From positions 62,001-126,000 of the forward strand of contig JBIIHW010000005.1 in the NCBI GenBank assembly GCA_044235425.1: DNA of 64,000 bases. Reading direction: 5' to 3'. Made by a program: the position numbers and the translations under genes. The notes under the pieces are model-generated. The model was not told the origin of the DNA and made no database searches. It saw only the letters and a program-made list of their open reading frames with translations. The stretch is from JBJSXJ01 sp044235425 (lineage in GTDB: Bacteria > Planctomycetota > Planctomycetia > Pirellulales > Pirellulaceae). Positions 37,836 to 45,227 of this stretch are shown piece after piece. Each line of letters opens with the position of its first letter. The stretch's first letter is position 1.

Positions 37836-39392
37836 ATGCAGGATAAGTCCGACTCCTCATCTCTCGAAAAATCAATCTGCGAAAAATCCAGCAGCGAAAA
37901 ATCAATACGGGACGAATCGGCTGGCAGCGACACGGCACGGTTGATCCAGGCCATTGGTCGCTGGGCGGGGCCGGTCGCAGCCGGACTGGTATTTCTGCTG
38001 CTGACAGGGCTGGCTCCCGATTTGAAATTCGCGGGGCGAGCGACAGCGGCGGGCGGCACACTCATGGCAATCTGGTGGATGACAGAAGCGTTGCCCTTGC
38101 CCGTCACGGCGCTGCTACCGCTTGTGTTTTTTCCGCTCACGGGCGTCCTGACGATGACCGAAGCAGCCACGCCTTATGCCGATAAAAACATCTATCTATT
38201 TTTTGGCGGGTTTCTCATCGCGCTGGCGGTAGAACGCTGGAATCTGCATCGCCGTCTGGCGCTGCTCACCGTCCTGGCGGTGGGTACGCGTCCTGACCGA
38301 CTTATTGGTGGCCTGATGCTGGCCACCGCACTCACCAGTATGTGGATCAGCAACACCGCGACCGCCGCCATGATGCTGCCCATTGGCATGAGCTTGACCG
38401 CACTGCTGAGCGATCATCTGGTCCATCGACTGGATCCCGTCGACGCCGCGCGCGAACAGCGGGCCTTCGCCACCAATGTGCTGCTGGGAATTGCCTATGC
38501 CGCCAGCATCGGTGGGTTGGGGACGCCAGTGGGTACTCCCACGAATATCGCCCTGTTTGGGTTCCTGACGGACCAGAATATCACGCTTAGCTTCTCCACA
38601 TGGATGCTCATCAGCGTGCCGCTCGTGCTCGTCTACATCGCCGTCACCTGGTGGCTGCTGACACGCTGGATTAATCCACTCCAGGTCACCGACTTACCCG
38701 GCGGCAGAGAACTGATTCGACACGAGCTCCGGCAGCTGGGGCCACCGAAGCGTGCCGAGTGGATCTGTTTGGGTGTCTTTGTCGCGACGGCCTTGGCGTG
38801 GGTGCTGCGCGAGCCACTGTGGGGCACTCGTATCGACGATACCTTGATTGCCATGGTCGGCGCACTGTCGTTGTTTTTCATTCCAGTCGATCGCTCACGA
38901 AAAATTTACGCGCTCGATTGGTCCATCGCTGAGAAAATGCCCTGGGGTATCCTGCTCCTCTTCGGCGGCGGATTTTCTCTGACCAATGCCATGACCAAGA
39001 GCGGCCTGACGGATTGGCTCGGACATCAACTGGTGGTATTACAGTCGCTGCCCGCCTGGCTGGTGGTGCTGCTGAGCGTGGCACTTGTGATCTACACCAC
39101 TGAATTGACCAGTAATACGCCCACCATCCTGGCGTTTCTGCCGATCCTTTACAGTCTGTCGGCCGGGCTGCGAATGGATCCGCTGCTACTGCTGGTGCCG
39201 GCGACGTGGGCATCCAGCTGTGCTTTCATGCTGCCCGTCGGTACTCCCCCCAACGCCATCGTGTTCGCGACTGGTAAAGTCGCCATCCATGATATGATCC
39301 GTGCCGGTTGGTGGCTGAACCTCATCGGCATCGTGCTGATCACCATCACAATCCTGCTCGTCGGTCCATGGCTGCGTGGGATACCCTCTTAG
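37836..39392 (+). CDS. SLC13/DASS-family sodium:anion symporter
   Basis: 518 aa from ATG 37836 (GAGG 11 bp upstream; an upstream TTG at 37824 is less likely). The N-terminal 35 residues are Ser/Lys/Glu-rich with a repeated EKSI/EKSS motif, then a polytopic membrane domain. The two DASS signature loops are visible: 'GTPVGTPTNIALFGFLTDQN' in the first half and 'LPVGTPPNAIVFATGKVAIH' near the C-terminus. The first hairpin has 'TALTSMWISNTATAAMMLPI'. Transports di-/tricarboxylates or sulfate with Na+. Its stop overlaps that of the convergent 39389-39802 gene by 4 bp (shared ttag). Confidence 0.93.
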   Translation: MQDKSDSSSLEKSICEKSSSEKSIRDESAGSDTARLIQAIGRWAGPVAAGLVFLLLTGLAPDLKFAGRATAAGGTLMAIWWMTEALPLPVTALLPLVFFPLTGVLTMTEAATPYADKNIYLFFGGFLIALAVERWNLHRRLALLTVLAVGTRPDRLIGGLMLATALTSMWISNTATAAMMLPIGMSLTALLSDHLVHRLDPVDAAREQRAFATNVLLGIAYAASIGGLGTPVGTPTNIALFGFLTDQNITLSFSTWMLISVPLVLVYIAVTWWLLTRWINPLQVTDLPGGRELIRHELRQLGPPKRAEWICLGVFVATALAWVLREPLWGTRIDDTLIAMVGALSLFFIPVDRSRKIYALDWSIAEKMPWGILLLFGGGFSLTNAMTKSGLTDWLGHQLVVLQSLPAWLVVLLSVALVIYTTELTSNTPTILAFLPILYSLSAGLRMDPLLLLVPATWASSCAFMLPVGTPPNAIVFATGKVAIHDMIRAGWWLNLIGIVLITITILLVGPWLRGIPS

Positions 39393-39802
39393 TCCTGTTT
39401 CCATTTCAGCTGCGAGACGCTTGATTCATAGAAGCGGCGGCGGCGTATTTGAGTCGCTTGTGGGGCTTCACGCGCTTGCTGCTGCAAATCTTCCCAGTTC
39501 GCCTGACACCAGCGGCAACCAATTTGCTCCACATGAAAGCGAATGTAGTCCGCTACCTCGGCACTCAGCACACCCAATAAACAACTAGCCAGTTCTTCGC
39601 GCGAAGGACAGGTAAGGCGGCTGCGTTGCCAGATATCACCGATCGAATGTCCGCCGCGATTACGACGAGCGTTGACACGCGACAGCCGCTCGAGTAGCGC
39701 GGGGTCCGCTCGCAAGGATAACTCAACCTGCGTCATCGTCGCCGTATCCAAACGCTCATCTAGATAGGCCTCTAAGTCGCGATCGGTAAACGAGGAACTC
39801 AT
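39389..39802 (-). CDS. Putative anti-sigma-factor-like protein
   Basis: 137 aa, no transmembrane segment. It starts one base after the stop of the ECF sigma gene (TGA-G-ATG), indicating translational coupling. The N-terminus 'FTDRDLEAYLDERLDTATMT' is like the opening of many planctomycete anti-sigma proteins. A HVEQIGCRWCQANWEDL segment near residue 90 resembles a zinc-binding anti-sigma helix (H...CxxC). The assignment rests on context plus these residues. The C-terminus is Arg-rich. Confidence 0.6.
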   Translation of the reverse strand: MSSSFTDRDLEAYLDERLDTATMTQVELSLRADPALLERLSRVNARRNRGGHSIGDIWQRSRLTCPSREELASCLLGVLSAEVADYIRFHVEQIGCRWCQANWEDLQQQAREAPQATQIRRRRFYESSVSQLKWKQD

Positions 39803-39803
39803 C

Positions 39804-40457
39804 TCAAGTCACTTCCCGTGATTGCAGTTCAGGAAACACATCCACATTCAAACCCTGGTCGCGCAGCTGCTGCTGCAGGCGAGTGATAAATTCGAATTTC
39901 ACAGCGGCCACTTGCCGCTCCGCTACCTCCAACTGCATGGCAATATCCTTGTTCGCCAGCCCGCGCACAAACATCAGCTCCGCACATTTAACCTTGAACC
40001 AATCCCCGCGCTGCTGCCAGTACTCAATCAGCTTCTGCATGGCGGCCACCAGTGCTGTTTCCTCAAGATCCCGCCGCTCGCCGCTACGCACCACACTGCT
40101 CGGCCCCCGTCCAGCAGGAACTCGATGCAACCAATCCAGCGTGGAATCGCTGTGTACGGAGAAGGGAATCAGCGGTCGCCGCCCCTCCCGACGGAGGAAG
40201 TCGGTGAGTTTGTACGAGCAGATGCTGAAGAGATAATTCTCAATCGCTCGACGCTCGTCATAATTGGGCAAACTATTCAAAAAGCCGACAAACGTTTCCT
40301 GCACAATATCCTCGCTCGATGCTCGATCACGCAAACGATTTTCAGCAAATGCCAACAAGCGGCCTTCAAAGCGGGCAATCAGCTCACTCCAAGCCGTAGC
40401 ATCACCGGCAAGAATTCGTTGCACCGTCAGGCGATCCGCGCGAGTAGCTGGCTTCAT
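39804..40457 (-). CDS. ECF-type RNA polymerase sigma factor
   Basis: 217 aa. Sigma region 2 about 15-85 (RILAGDATAWSELIARFEGR, 'SSEDIVQETFVGFLNSLP', 'AIENYLFSICSYKLTDFLRR') and region 4 about 145-205 ('YWQQRGDWFKVKCAELMFVR', GLANKDIAMQLEVAERQVA). No region 3 or extra C-terminal domain. Expected to redirect RNA polymerase under control of the coupled 39389-39802 protein and perhaps of the kinase whose gene ends 68 bp upstream. The target promoter is not visible. Confidence 0.9.
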   Translation of the reverse strand: MKPATRADRLTVQRILAGDATAWSELIARFEGRLLAFAENRLRDRASSEDIVQETFVGFLNSLPNYDERRAIENYLFSICSYKLTDFLRREGRRPLIPFSVHSDSTLDWLHRVPAGRGPSSVVRSGERRDLEETALVAAMQKLIEYWQQRGDWFKVKCAELMFVRGLANKDIAMQLEVAERQVAAVKFEFITRLQQQLRDQGLNVDVFPELQSREVT

Positions 40458-40525
40458 GCGGATACACCGGTGTGATCAAGGTCGAGAATGATCAAGGTCT
40501 CAAGTGATCAGCGGAAAACATGGAA

Positions 40526-43078
40526 TCAGGAGGCCAGCAGCCAGGGTTTCGCCACGGATACTCCCACCCCGATGACTGCGAGTATGGCGATGAGCGTGAC
40601 GAATCGCAATCGCCAAAGCTCGCGATTTGTCATCGCCTGAGAAGTCATCGCCTGAGAAGTCATCGCCTGAGAAGTCATCGCGATCCGTGGCAGGTTGACT
40701 CGGATGATCAGCAGGACCGCCGTGAACGACACCAGGAGGGCACCAAGTCCCCGCAGTCGCATCGCTCGCACCACAGGACGCCAGCGAGCATGCAATTCAT
40801 CACGCAGCTTTTGATCGAACTCATAGCGCACGAACGCTTGATAGCGATATTCCCATTCCTGTTCCCCATCCCGCAGCATGACCGGCTCACTGGTCTGGTA
40901 CTGCCGCAGTTGTTCGGCTGTCATCTGCAACAGCTCCACCGCCTGCTCTGAGCCAAATTCGTGATAGAGATACTGTCGGAATGATGCCTCGCTGGTCTCC
41001 GCCAGTTCCTTGAGGGCTGCTTCGGGGCTGCGGTTGGTCAGCGACCCGATCGGTAAGTAATCGACACCTCCGTTTCGCCGCAGAGTTGTTCCTGCCCAGT
41101 AGGGAGCCTTCGCCACAAACTCCCCTCTCCACTCGCCGTTTGTGGCCGCGGCACCTGGGATGGGAAGCTGACCTTCCGGTTGAACCGAGAGCGGATAGGG
41201 ATTGACTTCGTCACCGCGAAGGGGTCGTTCCCAAGCGATCAGACTGGCCAGGCCCAGACAAGTCGCCAGGCAAAGATTCAAGGCGGGCGCGAAGCGCGGT
41301 GCCTGGCTGGTCCGTGGCTGATACCAGCGCGCGGCGAGTTGCGTGGATAAGGAGATGGCGACGGCCATATACGGCCCCCAGTAACGCCAAAACGGGACCA
41401 CGCAGCCGATCAGAAAAGCGATACCAGCTGCAAATAGGACGCTGCGCAGCCTCACTCGCTGCCGCCGCAGGCCAAGCGTCTGCTTCCAAAACGACAGCAG
41501 GCAGAGCAGCGCACCACAGTACAGCAATACCGCCAGCGGTTTGGGCTGCGGCATGGTCGCTGAAGGGCGAAAATCGAGCAAGGAGCTGGCCAGCGGACGG
41601 GAAACGATGAGCGGATCCGGCTGGTCCAACAAAAGATAGTCGCGAAACGACACACTACACATTCCCAAAACCAATCCGGCAGCCAGCATCACCAGTCGCC
41701 GCGGAATCGCGTCGGCGGCACGCCATTCCCACAGCTTACCGAATAACAAAACAAGCCATGATGCCAGCGTTGCGGTAAAGAAAAACCATGCTCCGACGGC
41801 AATTTCATAGTTGAACGAGACATCGGGTTGCCGAAACAGCAGCACACCGACGATCGACAGAAAGGCGGTATGAGGCAAAGTCATCACCAGCCCCTGAAAC
41901 AGATCCGTCCAGTGCTCCACGGGAGCTCGTCGATCGCTCCCCGCTGCTACTTGAGTGGGTGTCGTCCATGTCGGTGCTGTCATCACGACGGGCGGTACCC
42001 GCTGCGGAAGCGAACCGTCGCGATGAACGGCCAGTCCTTCAACCGCCAAGCGTTCAGCCGTATGTGCTGCAGCCGTGTATCCTGCAGCCGTGTGTGCTGC
42101 AACGGCGCATCCGGAGATCGGTGTCGCGAGCACCACCGGCGACAGCAGTTCGGCATCCACGGCCTCACGAGCGGTACGCATCGCCACGAGCATTTCCTGA
42201 GCATCGCGAAATCGCTGCTGAGGGTCTTTCCTGAGTGCGCGACGTACCACATCACGGTAAACCACCGGCAGACGGCTGAGATCGGGTTCCATCGTCAGAT
42301 GACGCATGATGATTTCTTGAGTTGATTCACCGTCGAACGGTACCTGTCCGGTCAGCATCTCATAGAGCAGGATTCCTAGAGCGTAGATATCGATCTGCTT
42401 GCCATAGTTTCCGCGGCCGATTTCGGGAGCCATATAATGCACGGTCCCGACGCTTTCCGTCTGCCCACTACGATGGCTACAGGAGATGAACTTGGAGAGT
42501 CCGTAGTCTCCGACTTTGATGATGCCGGTATCACAAAAGACGTTGCCAGGCTTTAAATCGCGATGCACGATACCGCGTTCATGCAGGTACGCAACACCGG
42601 CAATCAGCCCCTCCATCCAACGTTCCACTTCGGCCAGCGGCAATCCTTCGGGCTGGCGTTCCAGCAGCTCCCGCAGGCTCTCGCCTACGATGTATTCCAT
42701 GACCACCCAGGCCTCTTCCTGTTGATCGTGCCGCACGTCGAACAGCAACAGTAAATTGGGATGCTTGAGATTGAGGCACTGCTGCACTCCGCGCAGTTCC
42801 ACATCTAAATGACGCTGCACTCGTTTGAGCGCTACCTCTTTGCCCGCATCACTGACCGCATAATAGACTTCGCCAAATCCACCGCCCCCGATGCCACGTT
42901 TGATCGTGAAACCACTCAGCGGCCGATCTCCAGTGGCAAATGTGAATCTCATAGCATCCCCGGGAGCTTGTTGAATTCTGAGCCCTCCGTCTGGTCGCTG
43001 ATCGGTTCCCAACAGACGTTGATGTAAAGTATCGGCCAGGTTGGGCATTTGTCCAGCTTTCTGTTCTTGAGACCCCAT
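40526..43078 (-). CDS. Ser/Thr protein kinase with multi-pass membrane C-terminus
   Basis: 850 aa from ATG 43076-43078 (GTG 43087 possible). Kinase domain about 55-325: GIGGGGFGEVYYA, VALKRVQRH, 'ERGIVHRDLKPGNVFCDTG', GDYGLSKF (DYG in place of DFG), VGTVHYMAPEIGRGNYG. A His/Ala/Thr-rich linker (15-bp DNA repeat 42055-42099) follows, then about eight hydrophobic helices with extracytoplasmic segments. Near the C-terminus there are four QAMTS repeats (40631-40680) before the last helix. It sits between the FHA-like gene (52 bp upstream) and the ECF sigma gene (68 bp downstream), a five-gene signalling cluster. Likely phosphorylates neighbours such as the sigma or anti-sigma protein; inferred. 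Confidence 0.9.
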   Translation of the reverse strand: MGSQEQKAGQMPNLADTLHQRLLGTDQRPDGGLRIQQAPGDAMRFTFATGDRPLSGFTIKRGIGGGGFGEVYYAVSDAGKEVALKRVQRHLDVELRGVQQCLNLKHPNLLLLFDVRHDQQEEAWVVMEYIVGESLRELLERQPEGLPLAEVERWMEGLIAGVAYLHERGIVHRDLKPGNVFCDTGIIKVGDYGLSKFISCSHRSGQTESVGTVHYMAPEIGRGNYGKQIDIYALGILLYEMLTGQVPFDGESTQEIIMRHLTMEPDLSRLPVVYRDVVRRALRKDPQQRFRDAQEMLVAMRTAREAVDAELLSPVVLATPISGCAVAAHTAAGYTAAAHTAERLAVEGLAVHRDGSLPQRVPPVVMTAPTWTTPTQVAAGSDRRAPVEHWTDLFQGLVMTLPHTAFLSIVGVLLFRQPDVSFNYEIAVGAWFFFTATLASWLVLLFGKLWEWRAADAIPRRLVMLAAGLVLGMCSVSFRDYLLLDQPDPLIVSRPLASSLLDFRPSATMPQPKPLAVLLYCGALLCLLSFWKQTLGLRRQRVRLRSVLFAAGIAFLIGCVVPFWRYWGPYMAVAISLSTQLAARWYQPRTSQAPRFAPALNLCLATCLGLASLIAWERPLRGDEVNPYPLSVQPEGQLPIPGAAATNGEWRGEFVAKAPYWAGTTLRRNGGVDYLPIGSLTNRSPEAALKELAETSEASFRQYLYHEFGSEQAVELLQMTAEQLRQYQTSEPVMLRDGEQEWEYRYQAFVRYEFDQKLRDELHARWRPVVRAMRLRGLGALLVSFTAVLLIIRVNLPRIAMTSQAMTSQAMTSQAMTNRELWRLRFVTLIAILAVIGVGVSVAKPWLLAS
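40631..40680. repeat. In-frame 15-bp minisatellite (QAMTS)
   Basis: Unit catcgcctgagaagt, 3.3 copies, coding for QAMTS in the 40526-43078 kinase. Confidence 0.92.
42055..42099. repeat. In-frame 15-bp minisatellite in kinase linker
   Basis: Three 15-bp units (cagccgtatgtgctg and variants) in the Ala/Thr/His linker between kinase domain and membrane region. Confidence 0.8.
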
Positions 43079-43129
43079 GACGGCCACGTCACTCGGGCCA
43101 ATCCTTCCGTGATTGAGGCGATGGCGAGA

Positions 43130-43762
43130 TCACGGCATCGTCGACTTCCCCAGCCGACACTCCGCCAGCGGTTCAATGCTGAGCGAAAATCCTTCCCCGC
43201 TTAGTCGGGCGTGATGGTCGAGTGGCGAGAGGGAGGGTTGGCGTTTTCCATTGACCTCCACAGAACTGGTGGTCCGACACCAGAGCCGGCCGGCGCGGCG
43301 AAACAAGATCACCTCCTGCTCCCAGCCCCGGCAGACAACATGACTATGAGGTGAAGGGCCCAGCACACACGAATCCGCCAACAACAGCACTCCGTCCGCC
43401 GCGGGTACGGTGCGATGGCCAGCGACCAGTTCCAAACGCGCACTATGGCTTAAGGCATGCGGCTGACGAAAACGCAGTTGAACCGACTGCCCCAGCAAAA
43501 TCTCCTCGCGGTCCGCCAGCAAGGTGGGAGCATGAATGAAATGCTGCCGCAGCTGAACGGTCTGCAGCGGTTCAATGACATACCGTTCGCCGTGCCGAGC
43601 GACGATGGCGTGGCGGCGCGCCAATTCACCTTGAATCGGCACATCCGCCGTCGCTTCCACCGTCGCCTGCCCAAGAACGATCTGCTCGGCCGTGCAAACC
43701 AGAAATCCACCGACAGCATCGATCCAGACCATGAACCGTTCAGGCAGATTGCCGTCGCTCAT
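43130..43762 (-). CDS. FHA-like domain protein
   Basis: 210 aa from ATG 43760-43762 (GGGGA upstream; ATG 43777 also possible). The first half reads FLVCTAEQIVLGQ, then 'QGELARRHAIVARHGERYVI', the pattern of an FHA beta-sandwich around its phosphothreonine-binding loop, but with ARRH where active FHA domains have SRRH. The second half, 'GVLLLADSCVLGPSPHSHVV', ending SSVEVNGKR, looks like another degenerate FHA-like unit. FHA proteins dock phosphothreonine peptides made by the neighbouring kinase. Gene order FHA then kinase, 52 bp apart, supports that. Whether it still binds phosphate is open. Confidence 0.65.
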   Translation of the reverse strand: MSDGNLPERFMVWIDAVGGFLVCTAEQIVLGQATVEATADVPIQGELARRHAIVARHGERYVIEPLQTVQLRQHFIHAPTLLADREEILLGQSVQLRFRQPHALSHSARLELVAGHRTVPAADGVLLLADSCVLGPSPHSHVVCRGWEQEVILFRRAGRLWCRTTSSVEVNGKRQPSLSPLDHHARLSGEGFSLSIEPLAECRLGKSTMP

Positions 43763-43804
43763 ATTCTCATTCCCCATCACCCAGCGTCATCACCATGAGC
43801 GTTG

Positions 43805-43868
43805 CCAACACTCAGTATTTCCAACACTCAGCGTTTTCAACACTCAGCGTTTTCAACACTCAGCGTCA
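43805..43868. repeat. 16-bp tandem repeat, 4 units
   Basis: Unit ccaacactcagcgttt (variants at two positions) lies in the 179-bp gap between the coiled-coil gene and the FHA-like gene. Period 16 breaks any frame, unlike the 15/18-bp repeats inside genes. Confidence 0.92.
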
Positions 43869-43941
43869 CCCAGTGCACTCCGCGCCGCCAACACAGCAGC
43901 CATCCACCCATGCTCCTGTCCGCACCCTGGAACCTCGGCCA

Positions 43942-44739
43942 CTACTCCAACCGAACCACATCCTCCGTCGCAGGATGTTCCGCCAAGTAACGTCCGACCT
44001 CCTCTGAAATCGATCCGTCCACGACTCCATCCAGCGGAATCTGGTCGGGCGGTGTCACTTGACTCTGTACAAACTTTTCCGCGACATCGATGCGTGCCCG
44101 AATCTCCGCTACCGCTTCTCGGGTACGCGAAAGCCGACCTTGATCCACCTGAAAAGCGCTGGTCGCTTCCGCCACTTTTACCATTTCCAGGCGCGCCTTG
44201 AGGTTTTCCAGGTCCACTTCAAGTTGTCGCTGAGCACCTTGCATTGCCTTGATTTTTTCGGTAGCCGCCGCCAATCCCGACTCTCGCGCCGCCAACACTC
44301 GCCGTAACTTGTCGACCGTCGCTTCCCGAGTTTTAAAACGCTCAAAACGCCGCCCCAAATCCGCCTCCACCTGCTTGGACGTGTACTGCTGACCGGCATA
44401 AACGAACAGACTACCGCCACGGTCTAAATCACCTTTCAAACGCGTGATCTCCTGACGATCGCGAGCCAGCACCTTCTCGCCTTCGCTCAACTGCTCCTTG
44501 AGCCGCCGCACTTCCACCTCTTCGCGGGCAATCACCTGCAGGTTCGAGCGAACCTCCGGGGCTAGTTCCTGAATCATGTTTCGCGCCCGCGCAATCTCGA
44601 ACTCCAGCGGCACACTTTCCTGCACCGACTGCCGCGCCCAGCGGTAACTCGTCCAAACATACCCCAGCGCATCACGCCCAAACAACAGCGTTAGCACCAC
44701 CACCATCCCGCTCCCCACCAGCAATGCTCGACGTATCAT
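43942..44739 (-). CDS. Membrane-anchored coiled-coil protein
   Basis: 265 aa from ATG 44737-44739, which has GGAGG upstream and starts with a transmembrane anchor (RRALLVGSGMVVVLTLLFG). The rest is heptad-rich coiled coil: 'REEVEVRRLKEQLSEGEKVL', 'FERFKTREATVDKLRRVLAA', 'ALQRQLEVDLENLK'-like stretches. A short conserved-looking insert, FVYAGQQYTSKQVEADL, lies between coils. The tail 'GSISEEVGRYLAEHPATEDV' is acidic. Function unknown; it heads the minus-strand cluster of FHA-like protein, kinase, sigma factor and anti-sigma-like protein, which suggests a scaffold role in that signalling system. Confidence 0.75.
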   Translation of the reverse strand: MIRRALLVGSGMVVVLTLLFGRDALGYVWTSYRWARQSVQESVPLEFEIARARNMIQELAPEVRSNLQVIAREEVEVRRLKEQLSEGEKVLARDRQEITRLKGDLDRGGSLFVYAGQQYTSKQVEADLGRRFERFKTREATVDKLRRVLAARESGLAAATEKIKAMQGAQRQLEVDLENLKARLEMVKVAEATSAFQVDQGRLSRTREAVAEIRARIDVAEKFVQSQVTPPDQIPLDGVVDGSISEEVGRYLAEHPATEDVVRLE

Positions 44740-45227
44740 CGCAGCCTCCCCTCCCCACAAAAAAACAACCCTTGATTCAACCATCCCTTCACCCACGCGG
44801 CACTCCGCAAGCCGCTCGGAACACATCGCACCGCGATGTCCCCTAAGAGTTATTCGCTGGCGAGCTCAAAATATTTGGGAATGGAGGCAATTATTTTGAA
44901 AAAAGTTTTTTGTGAACCCTGGGTAGGAATCAAATGCGGAGCAGTTCGAGTGTCCGGGGTAGCGATTGAACCCCGCTAAAGCGGCACCCTTTTTTTAAGC
45001 GACTTCCGGCTGGCAGCGGAGTTTAATTCTCTCGCCCAGACTCCGGCCGCTATACTAACTCGCTACCCAAGGTGAGCGACCATCGGGCCGCCAGACTGGT
45101 GCCATCTCAAGGGAGCACGACCTGGGGGAGCGATCGGCGCGGCCGCTACGTGCAGTGGCTTGGAAACCACCCCGTGAAGGCCACCAACCGTTTCTCCTGA
45201 AGGCTCAAAATCAGCCAGGGAACAGTC
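44740..45227. other. Divergent intergenic region, 488 bp
   Basis: No coding frame I can support. AT-rich patch 44870-44930 could hold promoters for either side. A weak stem with a T run (ccgctaaagcgg, then ttttttt) is at 44973-44997, too short to call a terminator with confidence. Confidence 0.5.
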
